Assembly (NCBI GenBank): GCA_965206775.1
Contig: CBDBKU010000003.1
Span: 868,001-932,000 of the forward strand
DNA from: VXMF01 sp965206775
GTDB lineage: Bacteria; Acidobacteriota; Terriglobia; Bryobacterales; UBA6623
Length of the DNA: 64,000 bases
Direction of reading: 5' to 3'
The number at the start of each line of letters is the position of its first letter. Position 1 is the stretch's first letter. Positions 1 to 8,941 of the stretch are shown here, in pieces. Under the pieces are notes generated by a model that saw only the letters and a program-made list of their open reading frames with translations, did not search any database and was not told where the DNA came from. The position numbers and the translations under genes are program-made.

Positions 1-1471
1 TGGGGCGGATGCCGAGATCGTTGCCGCGAGAGAGCGCCTCGACTGCGAGGTGCTGAGACTGTGGGCCAAGTATCTGGAGCCGGGTGACGAACTCCGCCTG
101 CACCTGCGCCAGTGGCAGGAGGCGGAGAAGGCAGCTCGGGGCGCAGTGGCGGAGGAATACCAGCAGCGCTTCCGAAGCAGGGGTCTCGAGTGGATCGAAC
201 GGCTAGACCAGTGGCGGCGCGAGATTGAGGCTTGGAACGGCGCCGGCGAGTTTCCCGAGAAGCCCGATCTCGCCCCGGGCTCGGACCGTTTCTTCTCCGA
301 GGTGACACTAGCGGCGGCCGCCATGGACGAAGGAGCCACGCGGGTGGACGGTCCGTTCGCGGTACCCGAGCGGTCGCTGGACTCCATCCTGCCGGCCGAT
401 TCCCGGGCACGCGTTGATGGCCTGCGCAAGGAACTGGAGAGATTGAAAGAGTCAGCACCGCCCGAGCCCCCTATGGCTTACGCCGTGACGCAAGGCGACA
501 GCGTCGAGCAGCACGTCTTTGTTCGCGGGAGCCACCACAACCTCGGTTCCCCAGTGCGCAAGGAATTCCCTGTCATCCTGGCCGGGAACGAACAGCAGCC
601 AATCGCCAGCAGCAGCGGCAGATTGGAGCTGGCGCAATGGCTGGCAAGCCCGGACCACCCTCTGACGAGCCGGGTCATCGTGAATCGGCTCTGGCAGTGG
701 CACTTCGGGCAGGGTCTGGTCCGGACACCGAACAATTTCGGGGTTATGGGAGAGCGACCCACGCATCCTGAATTGCTGGACTACCTAGCAAGACGGTTCG
801 TGGATGATGGCTGGTCATTGAAGGCCATGCATCGGTTGATCATGCTCTCGAGCACTTACCAGATGCAGAGTCAGATCTCGGAGGAAGCGTGGACGAAGGA
901 TTCCGCAAACCGTCTGTGGTCGCGGTTCAATCGTCGGCGCCTAACCGTCGAGGAGATGCGCGACTCGTTGCTGGCGATCGACGGCTCGCTTGATCTGACC
1001 ATGGGGGGAGCCCTCACGGAAAGTCTCGACTCGTACGGTTTTGAAGAAGCCTACGTGCATCCTGACGCGACCCGAAGGCGCACGGTCTACTTGCCGATCT
1101 ACCGCAACAAAATGCCAACTCTGCTCACGCTGTTCGACTTTGCCGATCCGTCGGCGAGCATTGCCGTCCGGCCGAGGACCAGCATCGCCCCTCAGGGACT
1201 GTACTTCATGAACAGTGACTTCATTCAGGGGCGAGCTCGGGCGCTGGCGAGCCACTTGCTGCAGCTGGACGAAATCGGCGATTCCGCCCGAATAGAGAAG
1301 GCCTATTGGATCGCGCTCACGCGAAAGCCGGAATCGCAAGAAGTGGATGAAATGCTCGATTACATGGCCGAGTACCCTGTGCGCGCGAATGCCACTGATG
1401 GTCGCCTCGAACGCTGGCAGAGTCTCTGCCGCCTGCTCCTGGGATCGAACGAATACAACTACGTCAACTGA
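1..1471 (+). CDS. PSD1 (DUF1553) domain protein, 5' end outside window
   Basis: The reading frame is open to the left edge, so the GTG at 50 is probably internal and the gene starts upstream. The visible part is the C-terminal half of a PSD1-type protein. It carries the DUF1553 signature around 600-880: LTSRVIVNRLWQWHFGQGLV, then a T-P-N-N-F-G stretch, H-P-E-L-L-D and a M-H-R-L-I segment. The N-terminal DUF1549 and any cytochrome-like PSCyt1 part would lie off the window. Family members are large, probably exported proteins of unknown biochemical role, almost always beside a DUF1501 gene, as here (9 bp gap, likely one transcript). The last codons before the TGA at 1469-1471 look intact. Confidence 0.88.
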   Translation, partial: GADAEIVAARERLDCEVLRLWAKYLEPGDELRLHLRQWQEAEKAARGAVAEEYQQRFRSRGLEWIERLDQWRREIEAWNGAGEFPEKPDLAPGSDRFFSEVTLAAAAMDEGATRVDGPFAVPERSLDSILPADSRARVDGLRKELERLKESAPPEPPMAYAVTQGDSVEQHVFVRGSHHNLGSPVRKEFPVILAGNEQQPIASSSGRLELAQWLASPDHPLTSRVIVNRLWQWHFGQGLVRTPNNFGVMGERPTHPELLDYLARRFVDDGWSLKAMHRLIMLSSTYQMQSQISEEAWTKDSANRLWSRFNRRRLTVEEMRDSLLAIDGSLDLTMGGALTESLDSYGFEEAYVHPDATRRRTVYLPIYRNKMPTLLTLFDFADPSASIAVRPRTSIAPQGLYFMNSDFIQGRARALASHLLQLDEIGDSARIEKAYWIALTRKPESQEVDEMLDYMAEYPVRANATDGRLERWQSLCRLLLGSNEYNYVN

Positions 1472-1480
1472 GGAGGAACG

Positions 1481-2923
1481 GTGAACAGCAACAGCAGGCT
1501 CCAAACGATTTCGAGGCGAAACCTGCTACGCCAGACGGGCTTGGGTTTCGCTGCACTAGGGTTGGAGGTCTTGCTGGCGGAGCAAGCCGGGCTCCGTGGG
1601 GCCACGCCGCTCGAGAACCCCAACGAGCCCAAGAAGCCGCACTTCGCCCCCAAGGCGAAGAATGTCATTTTCCTATTCATGCACGGCGGGCCTTCCCACC
1701 TCGACACGTTTGACCCTAAACCGCGATTGAAGGCAGACGCGGGCAAGCCGATGCCCATCAAGAAAGAGGTGTCGTTCACCCCGCTGGACAAAGTCGGCGG
1801 GCTGATGCCATCTCCCTTCGAGTTCAGGCAGTACGGAGAGTGCGGTACCCCCGTCAGCAGTCTCTTCCCCAACCTGGGAGGCTGCGTCGACGACCTCTGC
1901 GTGGTTCGCTCGATGGTCGGCGACGCCGTGGACCACGGCGGCGCAATGCTGCAGCTGCACACCGGTGCATTTAACTTCACCCGCCCGAGCTTGGGGTCTT
2001 GGGTGCTGTATGGCCTGGGTTCCGAGAATCAGAACCTACCAGGGTTTATCACAATCAAGCCGACCCTATGGCACGGTGGAGGGAAAAACTGGAGTTCGGC
2101 GTTCTTGCCGTCGGCCTACCAAGGCACCCCGATCGGCTATTCCCCGATGAAAGTGGATGACGTCAAGAAAGAGCCGATCGAGCATTTGATCAACAAGAAT
2201 CTGACCTCCGACCAGCAGCGCTACGAGCTGGACATGCTGCAGAAGATCAACCGGCGGCACGCGGATGACAAGACGCACGATCCCGAGTTAGAGGCTCGGA
2301 TGCAGTCGCTGGAACTGGCATTCCGCATGCAGATGGAAGCTCCTGAGGCTCTCTCGACGAATGATGAATCCGACGCCACCAAGCAGCTCTACGGCATCGA
2401 CGATCCCATGACGAGCGACTTCGGCTGGCAATGCCTGATGGCTCGGAGGCTTGTGGAGAGAGGCGTGCGTTTCGTCCAGTGCACCCACAGCGGACACGAG
2501 GAGAAGTGGGACCACCACCGCCAGGTTGCTCGGCGTCACCACGCTTCCGCGAGGGAGATTGACAAGCCAATTGCCGGGTTGATCAAGGACCTCAAGACTC
2601 GCGGCCTGCTCGATGAGACGCTGGTGATGTGGGGTGGCGAATTCGGTCGCACTCCATTCGCGGAAAGCGACGGCCGCGATCACAATCCGTACGGCTACAC
2701 GATGTGGCTCTCGGGAGGCGGCGTCAAGGGCGGGATGATCCACGGTGCCACCGACGAATTCGGCTATCACGCTGTCGAGAACCGAATGCACCTCCATGAC
2801 TTGCATGCGACTGTCCTTCACCTTCTCGGCTTCGATCACGAAAGGCTGACGTATCGCTTCGATGGTCGTGACTTCCGGCTAACGGATGTCCACGGGACAG
2901 TCGTTCGTGACATCCTGGCATAG
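1481..2923 (+). CDS. DUF1501 family protein with Tat signal
   Basis: This 480-residue protein begins with a twin-arginine-type leader (S-R-R-N-L-L at about residues 11-16, then a hydrophobic stretch to about 40), so export by Tat is likely. DUF1501 hallmarks are present: MHGGPSHLDTFDPKP near residue 67, WGGEFGRTP near 385 and a G-Y-T-M-W-L-S-G-G-G-V-K-G-G block near 410. DUF1501 is an alkaline-phosphatase/sulfatase-superfamily relative whose substrate is not established. GTG start with GAGGA about 5 nt upstream. It lies 9 bp behind the PSD1 gene, the usual pairing, so the two products probably act together at or outside the inner membrane. Confidence 0.9.
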   Translation: MNSNSRLQTISRRNLLRQTGLGFAALGLEVLLAEQAGLRGATPLENPNEPKKPHFAPKAKNVIFLFMHGGPSHLDTFDPKPRLKADAGKPMPIKKEVSFTPLDKVGGLMPSPFEFRQYGECGTPVSSLFPNLGGCVDDLCVVRSMVGDAVDHGGAMLQLHTGAFNFTRPSLGSWVLYGLGSENQNLPGFITIKPTLWHGGGKNWSSAFLPSAYQGTPIGYSPMKVDDVKKEPIEHLINKNLTSDQQRYELDMLQKINRRHADDKTHDPELEARMQSLELAFRMQMEAPEALSTNDESDATKQLYGIDDPMTSDFGWQCLMARRLVERGVRFVQCTHSGHEEKWDHHRQVARRHHASAREIDKPIAGLIKDLKTRGLLDETLVMWGGEFGRTPFAESDGRDHNPYGYTMWLSGGGVKGGMIHGATDEFGYHAVENRMHLHDLHATVLHLLGFDHERLTYRFDGRDFRLTDVHGTVVRDILA

Positions 2924-3202
2924 GTCAGCGTTCGCCGAATCTAGGATCAGTCCCGCTACCCGGCCGCCGGTGCTTGTCTGACTTGCGCGGACCGGCCCGA
3001 CGATTGAATGCAGAGGCGGTAGTCCGTCTTGAGGCACGCCCGATAGGATGCGACCCTTCAACGGACTTCGACCGTGCGTTTCGCGGACATGCACGGAGAA
3101 GCGAAAGCGAGGTTGCTGTATGACGACTTGGCACGTCTGCAATGCTGCCGAATCAAAAAACCTCGTCACAGGCCGGCTCGCAATCCGCCCCGAGTAGCGG
3201 GT

Positions 3203-3323
3203 CTAGCCGGCGGCCGCCCTGAGGACGGTTTCGGGGGGGGCGAGGTTGGCGAGGGTTTTCTTGCGGATGCCTTGCCTTCGCGCCAGGCCTCAGGCGCGGG
3301 GCTTGGTCGATGGTGGTCCGTCT
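3203..3323 (-). pseudogene. N-terminal scrap of an IS1634-like (IS4 superfamily) transposase
   Basis: On the minus strand two frames join to give the opening typical of IS1634-type transposases: W-R-E-G-K in one frame, then GIRKKTLANLA in another, then P-P-E-T-V-L-R-A. In the family these fall in the pattern REx(W)REGKxxRKxTLANLSxLPxE. At least one frameshift lies between them, around a G8 run at 3233-3240, and no downstream catalytic domain follows. The fragment is short, so the family assignment is tentative. It supports the view that this gap is a former insertion hotspot. Confidence 0.4.
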
Positions 3324-3443
3324 ACGGGAATCTCCGAGATTCAGGGCTGTTCTCGACCGGAATCGGGCACCGGGTGAGTCACCGCTACGATGTGCGTTTC
3401 CCAAGAGCAGCCGACTGGTGTGGTTGAACGTCTTCCAATTTGG

Positions 3444-3517
3444 ATTCCGGCCGGGCCGGGTCCCTTCAGAGCATTTTCCTGAAAGGATTCACCTCAATAG
3501 AACCACGAGCTTGTCCC
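3444..3517. repeat. 74-bp direct repeat, copy 1
   Basis: Nearly identical to 3538-3611; the one difference I see is G versus C near position 17 of the unit. A shorter motif, CCCAAGAGCAGCCGAC, also recurs just upstream of each unit (3400-3415 and 3515-3530), so the duplicated block is probably about 95-115 bp with internal divergence. Copy 2 contains the last codons and stop of the mazF-like gene, so this copy is a duplicated mazF 3' end plus downstream sequence. Confidence 0.85.
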
Positions 3518-3537
3518 AAGAGCAGCCGACCGTCTTA

Positions 3538-3611
3538 ATTCCGGCCGGGCCGGCTCCCTTCAGAGCATTTTCCTGAAAGGATTCACCTCAATAGAACCAC
3601 GAGCTTGTCCC
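3538..3611. repeat. 74-bp direct repeat, copy 2 (includes the mazF-like gene 3' end)
   Basis: Second copy of the unit at 3444-3517, offset by 94 bp. Read on the minus strand it covers the final residues of the mazF-like protein (D-K-L-V-V-L-L-R, stop at 3583-3585) and about 45 nt downstream. The tail of the toxin gene has therefore been duplicated locally. This could result from replication slippage or from an insertion and excision event. Confidence 0.85.
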
Positions 3612-3933
3612 TAACCTCGCATACCACCGGCAACGGGGCTTGGACCTCGAATCGGGCGCGCCGGGGGCGCCAATCGAGGCTTCTGACTTGGTCGGCGAGG
3701 ACTACCCGCGCGACTGTGCCGGCAGGGGGAAGCAAGACCTCGAAGGGGTAATCCTTGACCCTCGACATAATGGGGCAAAACAGTGCCAAGCTCGTCTTTT
3801 CGTTATAGTTCCGCGGGCTCAGAGTTAAGGCCGGGCGGTGTCCAGCCTGCTCGTGTCCGGCTTGAGGTGAGAATTCAAGCCCTGGCTCTCGTATCCCACC
3901 TCTACCACTGCTCCTTGCCCTGGCTCTCGCCAA
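3583..3933 (-). CDS. MazF/ChpB-type toxin homologue, probably inactive
   Basis: The C-terminal 85 residues match the MazF/PemK ribonuclease fold: SPQAGHEQAGHRPALTLSP, then Y-P-F-E-V, then VLADQVRSLDWR. Two changes suggest the toxin is dead. The G-D-[IVL]-V-W strand that normally precedes L-E-F-S-P is missing; REPG runs straight into LEF, as if about four codons were deleted. The catalytic threonine expected in C-P-I-T-S is methionine (C-P-I-M-S, ATG for ACG), and the usual V-K-G-Y is V-K-D-Y. The only in-frame start is a TTG 32 nt inside the antitoxin gene. The antitoxin lies immediately upstream on the same strand. Transcription of a harmless remnant is possible. Confidence 0.8.
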   Translation of the reverse strand: MARARARSSGRGGIREPGLEFSPQAGHEQAGHRPALTLSPRNYNEKTSLALFCPIMSRVKDYPFEVLLPPAGTVARVVLADQVRSLDWRPRRARFEVQAPLPVVCEVRDKLVVLLR

Positions 3934-4141
3934 TATCTTGTTCAGGATGAAGATCCTCCACCGTGACTCGGCTCAGCATGTCGGCCAAGTTGTAGGTTTG
4001 CCTCCGCAAGACGACCTCACCGCCTGCTGATTCCATCTCTATGGCAGAACCTTCCGAAACGCCCCATTGCTCGGCAATGGCTTTGGGGATGCGAACAGCC
4101 AGGCTGCTGCCCCACTTGCTGATGCGCATGTTCGCGCCCAT
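3902..4141 (-). CDS. MazE-like AbrB/SpoVT-fold antitoxin
   Basis: A 79-residue protein opening with M-R-I-S-K-W-G-S-S-L-A-V-R-I-P-K (from residue 5), the swapped-hairpin AbrB/MazE DNA-binding motif. It is followed by G-S-A-I-E-M and an acidic C-terminal tail of the kind that wraps the MazF dimer. A strong GGAGG lies 6 nt before the ATG at 4141. The downstream mazF-like frame overlaps its end, the usual toxin-antitoxin arrangement, and the pair would be autoregulated by the MazE domain binding its own promoter. The antitoxin shows no lesion, in contrast to its partner. Confidence 0.85.
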   Translation of the reverse strand: MGANMRISKWGSSLAVRIPKAIAEQWGVSEGSAIEMESAGGEVVLRRQTYNLADMLSRVTVEDLHPEQDIGESQGKEQW

Positions 4142-4519
4142 TACACCACCTCCATTCGAATCTACATTTCATATCCTGTAAGGGAAGAAGCGCTCCTAAT
4201 GTAGTCCGACGAAATGAGGTTTCATCCGGTTCTAGCGAACCATGCTGAGCGGAAGTCCAACCCGGTTCTCTGCTCCAAGCTATCGCTTACTGAGGCACGA
4301 TATTCGGTTTGGAAAGGGCCATAGCCTGGCTTGATCTAGACTTCGGAATAGGAGCGGACCGTTTGTCGGGCTGCCTGCGATGATCGCCTCGCGTTCGCTT
4401 CGAATCGAGCTGGAACCGCCTGAACTTGCCCCTGGAACCGCTACCCTGCGCATAGACTGGCCTCTCGGCGTCGATGGTACGATGCAAGGAGTTTCCTGAT
4501 CCCTTCGAATGCGTCATTC
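4142..4519. other. Divergent intergenic region
   Basis: About 380 bases between the minus-strand antitoxin gene and the plus-strand PSD1 operon, so both promoters should lie here. It is locally more AT-rich near 4160-4190. I see no RNA gene, convincing promoter hexamer pair or repeat. Confidence 0.5.
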
Positions 4520-7441
4520 TTGTGGATTCTTGGGCCTGCGATCAAGATGATTGCTTTGGTTGCGTTTCTTTTCTGCGCCTTGGGGGCCGGCTCCGTTGCC
4601 GCCGCCAGCACGCTGCCCACCTTCGCCCAGAACATTCGACCGATTCTCGAAGCCAATTGCCTCCCCTGTCATGGCGGTGACGCTCCTCTGCAAGGCCTTG
4701 ACCTGCGCACCGTCCCCGCTGTCCTGCGAGGGGGGAGTTCTGGACCCGTCATCGAGATCGGCGCGTCTGCAAAGAGCCTCTTAGTTGAACGGATTGTTGC
4801 TGGCACCATGCCGCCTGGTGACTCGAAGCTCGCCGAGAGCGAAATCTCGGTGATCCGGCGCTGGATTGACGAAAGTGCTGCGCGCGAAGCTGGCGAGCTT
4901 GGCACCGCGCTCGTCACCGACCGTGACGTGCTTCCGATCTTTCAGGCCCGCTGTGTCGTTTGCCACGGCAAGCGCGAGCAGCGTGGAGGCCTAGACCTTC
5001 GCAGGCGGGAAACACGGTTGGCGGGAGGTGATTCAGGTCCGTCGCTGGTGCCGGGCAGTCCGGACGAGAGCTTGATCATCCAGAAGATCGAGGCGGGCGA
5101 AATGCCGCCTCCGGACTTGCAATACGACTACGCGGTTCGCAACCCGACCGATGCCGAAGTCGCGACGCTCAGGAAATGGGTGGCCGGCGGAGCACAGCCC
5201 GCCCCGAAGGAGAATGCGCCTCTCGATCCAGCGCGACACCTGGCGGAAGCAGACCGCCGGCACTGGGCGTTTCTTCCCTCCGAACGGCCGTCCGTCCCCA
5301 AGGTCAATAACGAATCGATGGTGTCAAACCCTATCGACGCTTTCCTTCTGACAAAGCTCGAGGAGAAAGGGCTTGCCTATTCCGAGGCGGCACACCCTTG
5401 GACTCTGTTGCGCCGGGCCTACCTCGATCTGACGGGGATGCCGCCGTCACCGCAGGAGGTCGAGCGCTATCTGGCAGACGATCGTCAGAACCGATACCCG
5501 CTATTGATCGACCGTTTGCTCGATACGCCGGAGTATGGCGAGCGGTGGGCCCGTCACTGGCTGGACGTCGCCGGCTACATCGACACCGAGGGCTTCGGCG
5601 AGTACGCGCCTCGACGCCAGAACGCCTGGCGTTTCCGGGACTACGTGATTCGGGCCTTCGACCGGGACAAACCGTTCAACGAGTTCCTAACCGAGCAGAT
5701 TGCCGGTGACGAGCTTGCGCCTTGGAAGGATCAGGAAGTGACACCCGAACTCGTAGAGCGCCTGGCTGCCACGGGTTTCATGCGCACGGCGCCCGATCCT
5801 ACATGGGAAATCGAATTTGCCTTCCTTGCCGAGCGAATGAACGTCATCGCCGACGAGGTGCATATCCTTGGATCGGGTGTTCTCGGGCTGACTGTGGGCT
5901 GCGCCCGGTGCCACGATCACAAGTTCGACCCGATCACCCACCGCGACTATTATTCGCTCGGCGCGATTCTGCAGTCGGCGTATGACCCGTATGACTGGGT
6001 CCAGCCGAAGAAGCGCGAGCTGTCCATCGGACTGGAGGGTGAGGGAAAGGAAGCCGCGGAGTTCAACGCTCCTTTGGAGGCCAAGATCAAGCGGCTCGAG
6101 GACTCGCTGGAAGAGGAAGCGGCCCCCTACAAGGCGAGACTGCTGGAGGAACGGCTGGAGGGATTGCCAGAAGCCGTCCGCGAGGACTTGCGCGACCTAT
6201 CGGAGACGGCCGAGGGCGAACGAACCGAAGTGCAGAAGTACTTGGCCAATGAGTTCAAACAAACCCTTGAGGTCTCCGCCACTGCCATCAAGCAGAGATT
6301 CGAGTCCTTCAGGTTAAAGGCCGACCCGATTCAGAAGGAGATCAAGGAAATCAAGTCCCGTCTGAAGCCGGAACCCGGCATCCACGCGCTTGTGGACATG
6401 GGCGGCGAACCCTCGACTAGCTACTTGCTGCTGCGAGGCGACGCTTTGACTCCTGGACAGCCGGTGGAGCCGGCGGTTCCCGCAGTCCTCGCGACTCACG
6501 TTGAACCCTACGAGGTTGTTTCTCCATGGCCCGGCGCGGACTCGAGCGGCAGACGCCTGGCGCTGGCCCGCTGGCTCACGCAGCCCAATCACCCGCTGAC
6601 GGCGAGGGTCATGGTCAACCGGATTTGGATGCGGCATTTCGGGCAGGGGATCGTCGCAACGCCGGACAATTTCGGACGAACGGGCGAGCCGCCTTCGCAT
6701 CCGGAACTGCTTGACTGGCTGGCCACCGAGTTCGTGCGGAGCGACTGGAGCGTCAAGCATATGCACCGCCTGATAGTGACGTCCACCGCGTATCGTCAGG
6801 CTTCGCGAAAGAATGACGAGGTGCTGGCCGCGGACCCCGGCAATGCCCTGCTTTCGCGAATGACGATGAGACGGATGGATGCCGAGCAGCTCTATGATTC
6901 CATTCTGAGAGCTGCCGGCCGCCTGGATCCCACGCGCTTCGGCCCGCCCGTGGACCTCAAGCAGAGTGATAACGGAGAGTCGCGAGCCGCTGGGTCGACC
7001 CAGGGGTATCGCCGCAGCATCTACACGCTGCAGCGGCCGCGCACGCCAATTTCGTTGCTGGAAGCATTCGACCTTCCGCAGATGACGCCGAACTGTATTG
7101 TCCGGAGCCAATCCAACGTCCCGACGCAAGCATTGCAGCTGATGAATAGCGAATGGACATGGGAATTGTCACGCTACATGGCGGGAAGGATCATCGACGA
7201 AGTTGGGATCGACCACGAAAAGCACGTGAGAGCGGTATTCTTGCGAGCGTTGTCGCGCTCCCCGTCGGAGACCGAGATGGCCGAGTCCCTGGCGGCCCTG
7301 GACGAACTGCGCAGCCATTGGCCCGAGCGGCTGATCCGTGACCGGCGTGAAACGCCGATCGAGTCAACCGCCCGGTGGTTGGCGCTGGCGAATCTGTGTC
7401 ACACCTTCCTGAATTCAGCGGAGTTCGCCTTCATTGATTGA
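4520..7441 (+). CDS. PSCyt1-DUF1549-DUF1553 (PSD1) cytochrome-like exported protein
   Basis: A complete family member of 973 residues. After a signal peptide (hydrophobic about 10-28; start TTG 4520 or ATG 4547) come two PSCyt1-type modules, each with a haem c-binding C-x-x-C-H: C-L-P-C-H at 47-51 and C-V-V-C-H at 145-149, both followed by a G-x-M-P-P motif. The DUF1549 domain has ERWARHWLDVAGY near 342 and an AR-C-H-D-H-K-F-D-P motif near 465. A charged coiled-coil spacer covers about 515-620. The DUF1553 domain has MVNRIWMRHFGQGI near 695. The two haem sites suggest electron transfer coupled to an unknown oxidation outside the cytoplasm. It is followed after 9 bp by a DUF1501 gene. Confidence 0.93.
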   Translation: MWILGPAIKMIALVAFLFCALGAGSVAAASTLPTFAQNIRPILEANCLPCHGGDAPLQGLDLRTVPAVLRGGSSGPVIEIGASAKSLLVERIVAGTMPPGDSKLAESEISVIRRWIDESAAREAGELGTALVTDRDVLPIFQARCVVCHGKREQRGGLDLRRRETRLAGGDSGPSLVPGSPDESLIIQKIEAGEMPPPDLQYDYAVRNPTDAEVATLRKWVAGGAQPAPKENAPLDPARHLAEADRRHWAFLPSERPSVPKVNNESMVSNPIDAFLLTKLEEKGLAYSEAAHPWTLLRRAYLDLTGMPPSPQEVERYLADDRQNRYPLLIDRLLDTPEYGERWARHWLDVAGYIDTEGFGEYAPRRQNAWRFRDYVIRAFDRDKPFNEFLTEQIAGDELAPWKDQEVTPELVERLAATGFMRTAPDPTWEIEFAFLAERMNVIADEVHILGSGVLGLTVGCARCHDHKFDPITHRDYYSLGAILQSAYDPYDWVQPKKRELSIGLEGEGKEAAEFNAPLEAKIKRLEDSLEEEAAPYKARLLEERLEGLPEAVREDLRDLSETAEGERTEVQKYLANEFKQTLEVSATAIKQRFESFRLKADPIQKEIKEIKSRLKPEPGIHALVDMGGEPSTSYLLLRGDALTPGQPVEPAVPAVLATHVEPYEVVSPWPGADSSGRRLALARWLTQPNHPLTARVMVNRIWMRHFGQGIVATPDNFGRTGEPPSHPELLDWLATEFVRSDWSVKHMHRLIVTSTAYRQASRKNDEVLAADPGNALLSRMTMRRMDAEQLYDSILRAAGRLDPTRFGPPVDLKQSDNGESRAAGSTQGYRRSIYTLQRPRTPISLLEAFDLPQMTPNCIVRSQSNVPTQALQLMNSEWTWELSRYMAGRIIDEVGIDHEKHVRAVFLRALSRSPSETEMAESLAALDELRSHWPERLIRDRRETPIESTARWLALANLCHTFLNSAEFAFID

Positions 7442-7450
7442 GATAGTCCG

Positions 7451-8941
7451 ATGTCGATAGCAAGAGTCCCATTCGAGTTCAATCGCGAGCCCAAGCCAAC
7501 GGCCGTGTCTCGCCGCGATTTCTTCTCTCGCATAAGTGATGGCTTGCACGGTGCCGGACTCGCCTACTTGCTGGGCACGGACCTGCTCTCGCCGAATCCC
7601 GCGCTCGCTGCCTCCGGACCTCCCCAGGCATTCGACCTCGCCGCCAAGCCTCCGCATTTCGAGCCCAAGGCCAAAGCAGTGATCCAGCTCTTCATGCATG
7701 GAGGTCCAAGCCAGGTCGATCTCTTCGACCCGAAGCCGAATTTAGCGAAGTACGTCGGGAAGACGCCGAGCAGGGACCTGACGGCCGTCGCGGTCAGCCC
7801 GCAGCAGAACGCGGGCATCCTGCCGTCGCCTTACCAGTTCTCGAGACACGGCAAGTCGGGCCTCGAATTCTCGGAGTTGCTCCCCCACATTGGTGGATGC
7901 GCGGACGACATCGCGGTGATTCGCTCGATGTTCACCGGGACCCAGAACCACGAGACTGCTCTCAACATGATTCATTCCGGCCGACTTCTCGGCAGTCGAC
8001 CGACCATCGGTTCCTGGGTCGCGTACGGACTGGGCACCGAAAACCAAAACCTGCCGGCCTATGTTGTGCTTGACGATCCCAAGGGATTGCCCATCGGGGG
8101 AATCGATAACTGGCAGGCGGCTTGGCTGCCGCCGATCTGCCAAGGAACGCGATTTCGCGCTCAAGGGTCTCCAGTCCTCAACCTGAACCCGCGTCCGGAG
8201 TGGCCCGATGGGGTCCTCGACGTCGAGCGGCGTCTATTGCGTCGGCTCGACCAGGCTCATCTGGCGAAACGTCCGCACGAGTCCAATCTGGCGGCGCGAA
8301 TCTCGAGCTACGAACTGGCCGCCCGGATGCAGCTGGCTGCAAGCGATGCCTTGGATCTGGACCAAGAAGACGAAGCGACGAAGGAGATGTACGGGCTCAA
8401 CGACGGGCTTACCGAATCGTATGGAAGGCGCTGCCTGATGGCCCGCCGTCTCGTCGAGCGCGGCGTTCGCTTCGTTCAGATCTACATCGAGCAGCAAATC
8501 TGGGACACCCACACCAAGCTTGACGAAGGTCTACGCTACAGCTGCGGCAAGACTGACAGGCCCTCTGCTGCGCTCTTGAAGGACCTCAAGCGACGTGGGT
8601 TGCTCAAGGACACCTTGCTCATCTGGGGCGGGGAATTCGGTCGGCTGCCGCTGGGCCAGGGGGATCCGAACAACACGAACAGTCTCGGGCGGGATCACGG
8701 CCCCAACGGCTTCACCCTGTGGATGGCGGGTGGCGGAGTGAAGGGCGGTACCGTTTACGGCGCCACCGACGAGTTGGGTAACCATGCCGTGGAAAACCCT
8801 GTCAGCGTGCATGACTTCCATGCCACGGTGCTGAGTCTGCTGGGCATGAACTTCCGCGACCTGGTCTACCGTCGCCACGGACTGGATGAACGCCTGACCG
8901 ATCAGTTCCCAGCGCGCGTGATCGAAGAACTGATCGCTTAA
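7451..8941 (+). CDS. DUF1501 family protein
   Basis: This 496-residue paralogue of the protein at 1481-2923 has a later twin-arginine-like motif (S-R-R-D-F-F near residue 21) and a hydrophobic segment near 35-55. Family blocks are MHGGPSQVDLFDPKP, WGGEFGRLP and D-H-G-P-N-G-F-T-L-W with G-G-G-V-K-G-G. ATG start 9 bp after the PSD1 stop; the two genes surely share a transcript. The function is not established for the family. Repetition of the pair within 9 kb suggests a local duplication, or parallel pathways acting on different substrates. Confidence 0.9.
   Translation: MSIARVPFEFNREPKPTAVSRRDFFSRISDGLHGAGLAYLLGTDLLSPNPALAASGPPQAFDLAAKPPHFEPKAKAVIQLFMHGGPSQVDLFDPKPNLAKYVGKTPSRDLTAVAVSPQQNAGILPSPYQFSRHGKSGLEFSELLPHIGGCADDIAVIRSMFTGTQNHETALNMIHSGRLLGSRPTIGSWVAYGLGTENQNLPAYVVLDDPKGLPIGGIDNWQAAWLPPICQGTRFRAQGSPVLNLNPRPEWPDGVLDVERRLLRRLDQAHLAKRPHESNLAARISSYELAARMQLAASDALDLDQEDEATKEMYGLNDGLTESYGRRCLMARRLVERGVRFVQIYIEQQIWDTHTKLDEGLRYSCGKTDRPSAALLKDLKRRGLLKDTLLIWGGEFGRLPLGQGDPNNTNSLGRDHGPNGFTLWMAGGGVKGGTVYGATDELGNHAVENPVSVHDFHATVLSLLGMNFRDLVYRRHGLDERLTDQFPARVIEELIA

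Larger units (their letters stand above)
2924..3582. other. Intergenic stretch without an intact gene
   Basis: About 660 bases between the DUF1501 gene and the mazF-like gene. It holds a transposase scrap (3203-3323, minus strand) and the first copy of a 74-bp direct repeat. The short open frames here have no recognisable domain and overlap one another on both strands, so I treat them as chance. The stretch looks like a decayed insertion site. Confidence 0.6.

Noticed and set aside
6314..7129. Minus-strand open frame antisense to the PSD1 gene
   Set aside because: Shadow of a strongly conserved DUF1553 coding region.
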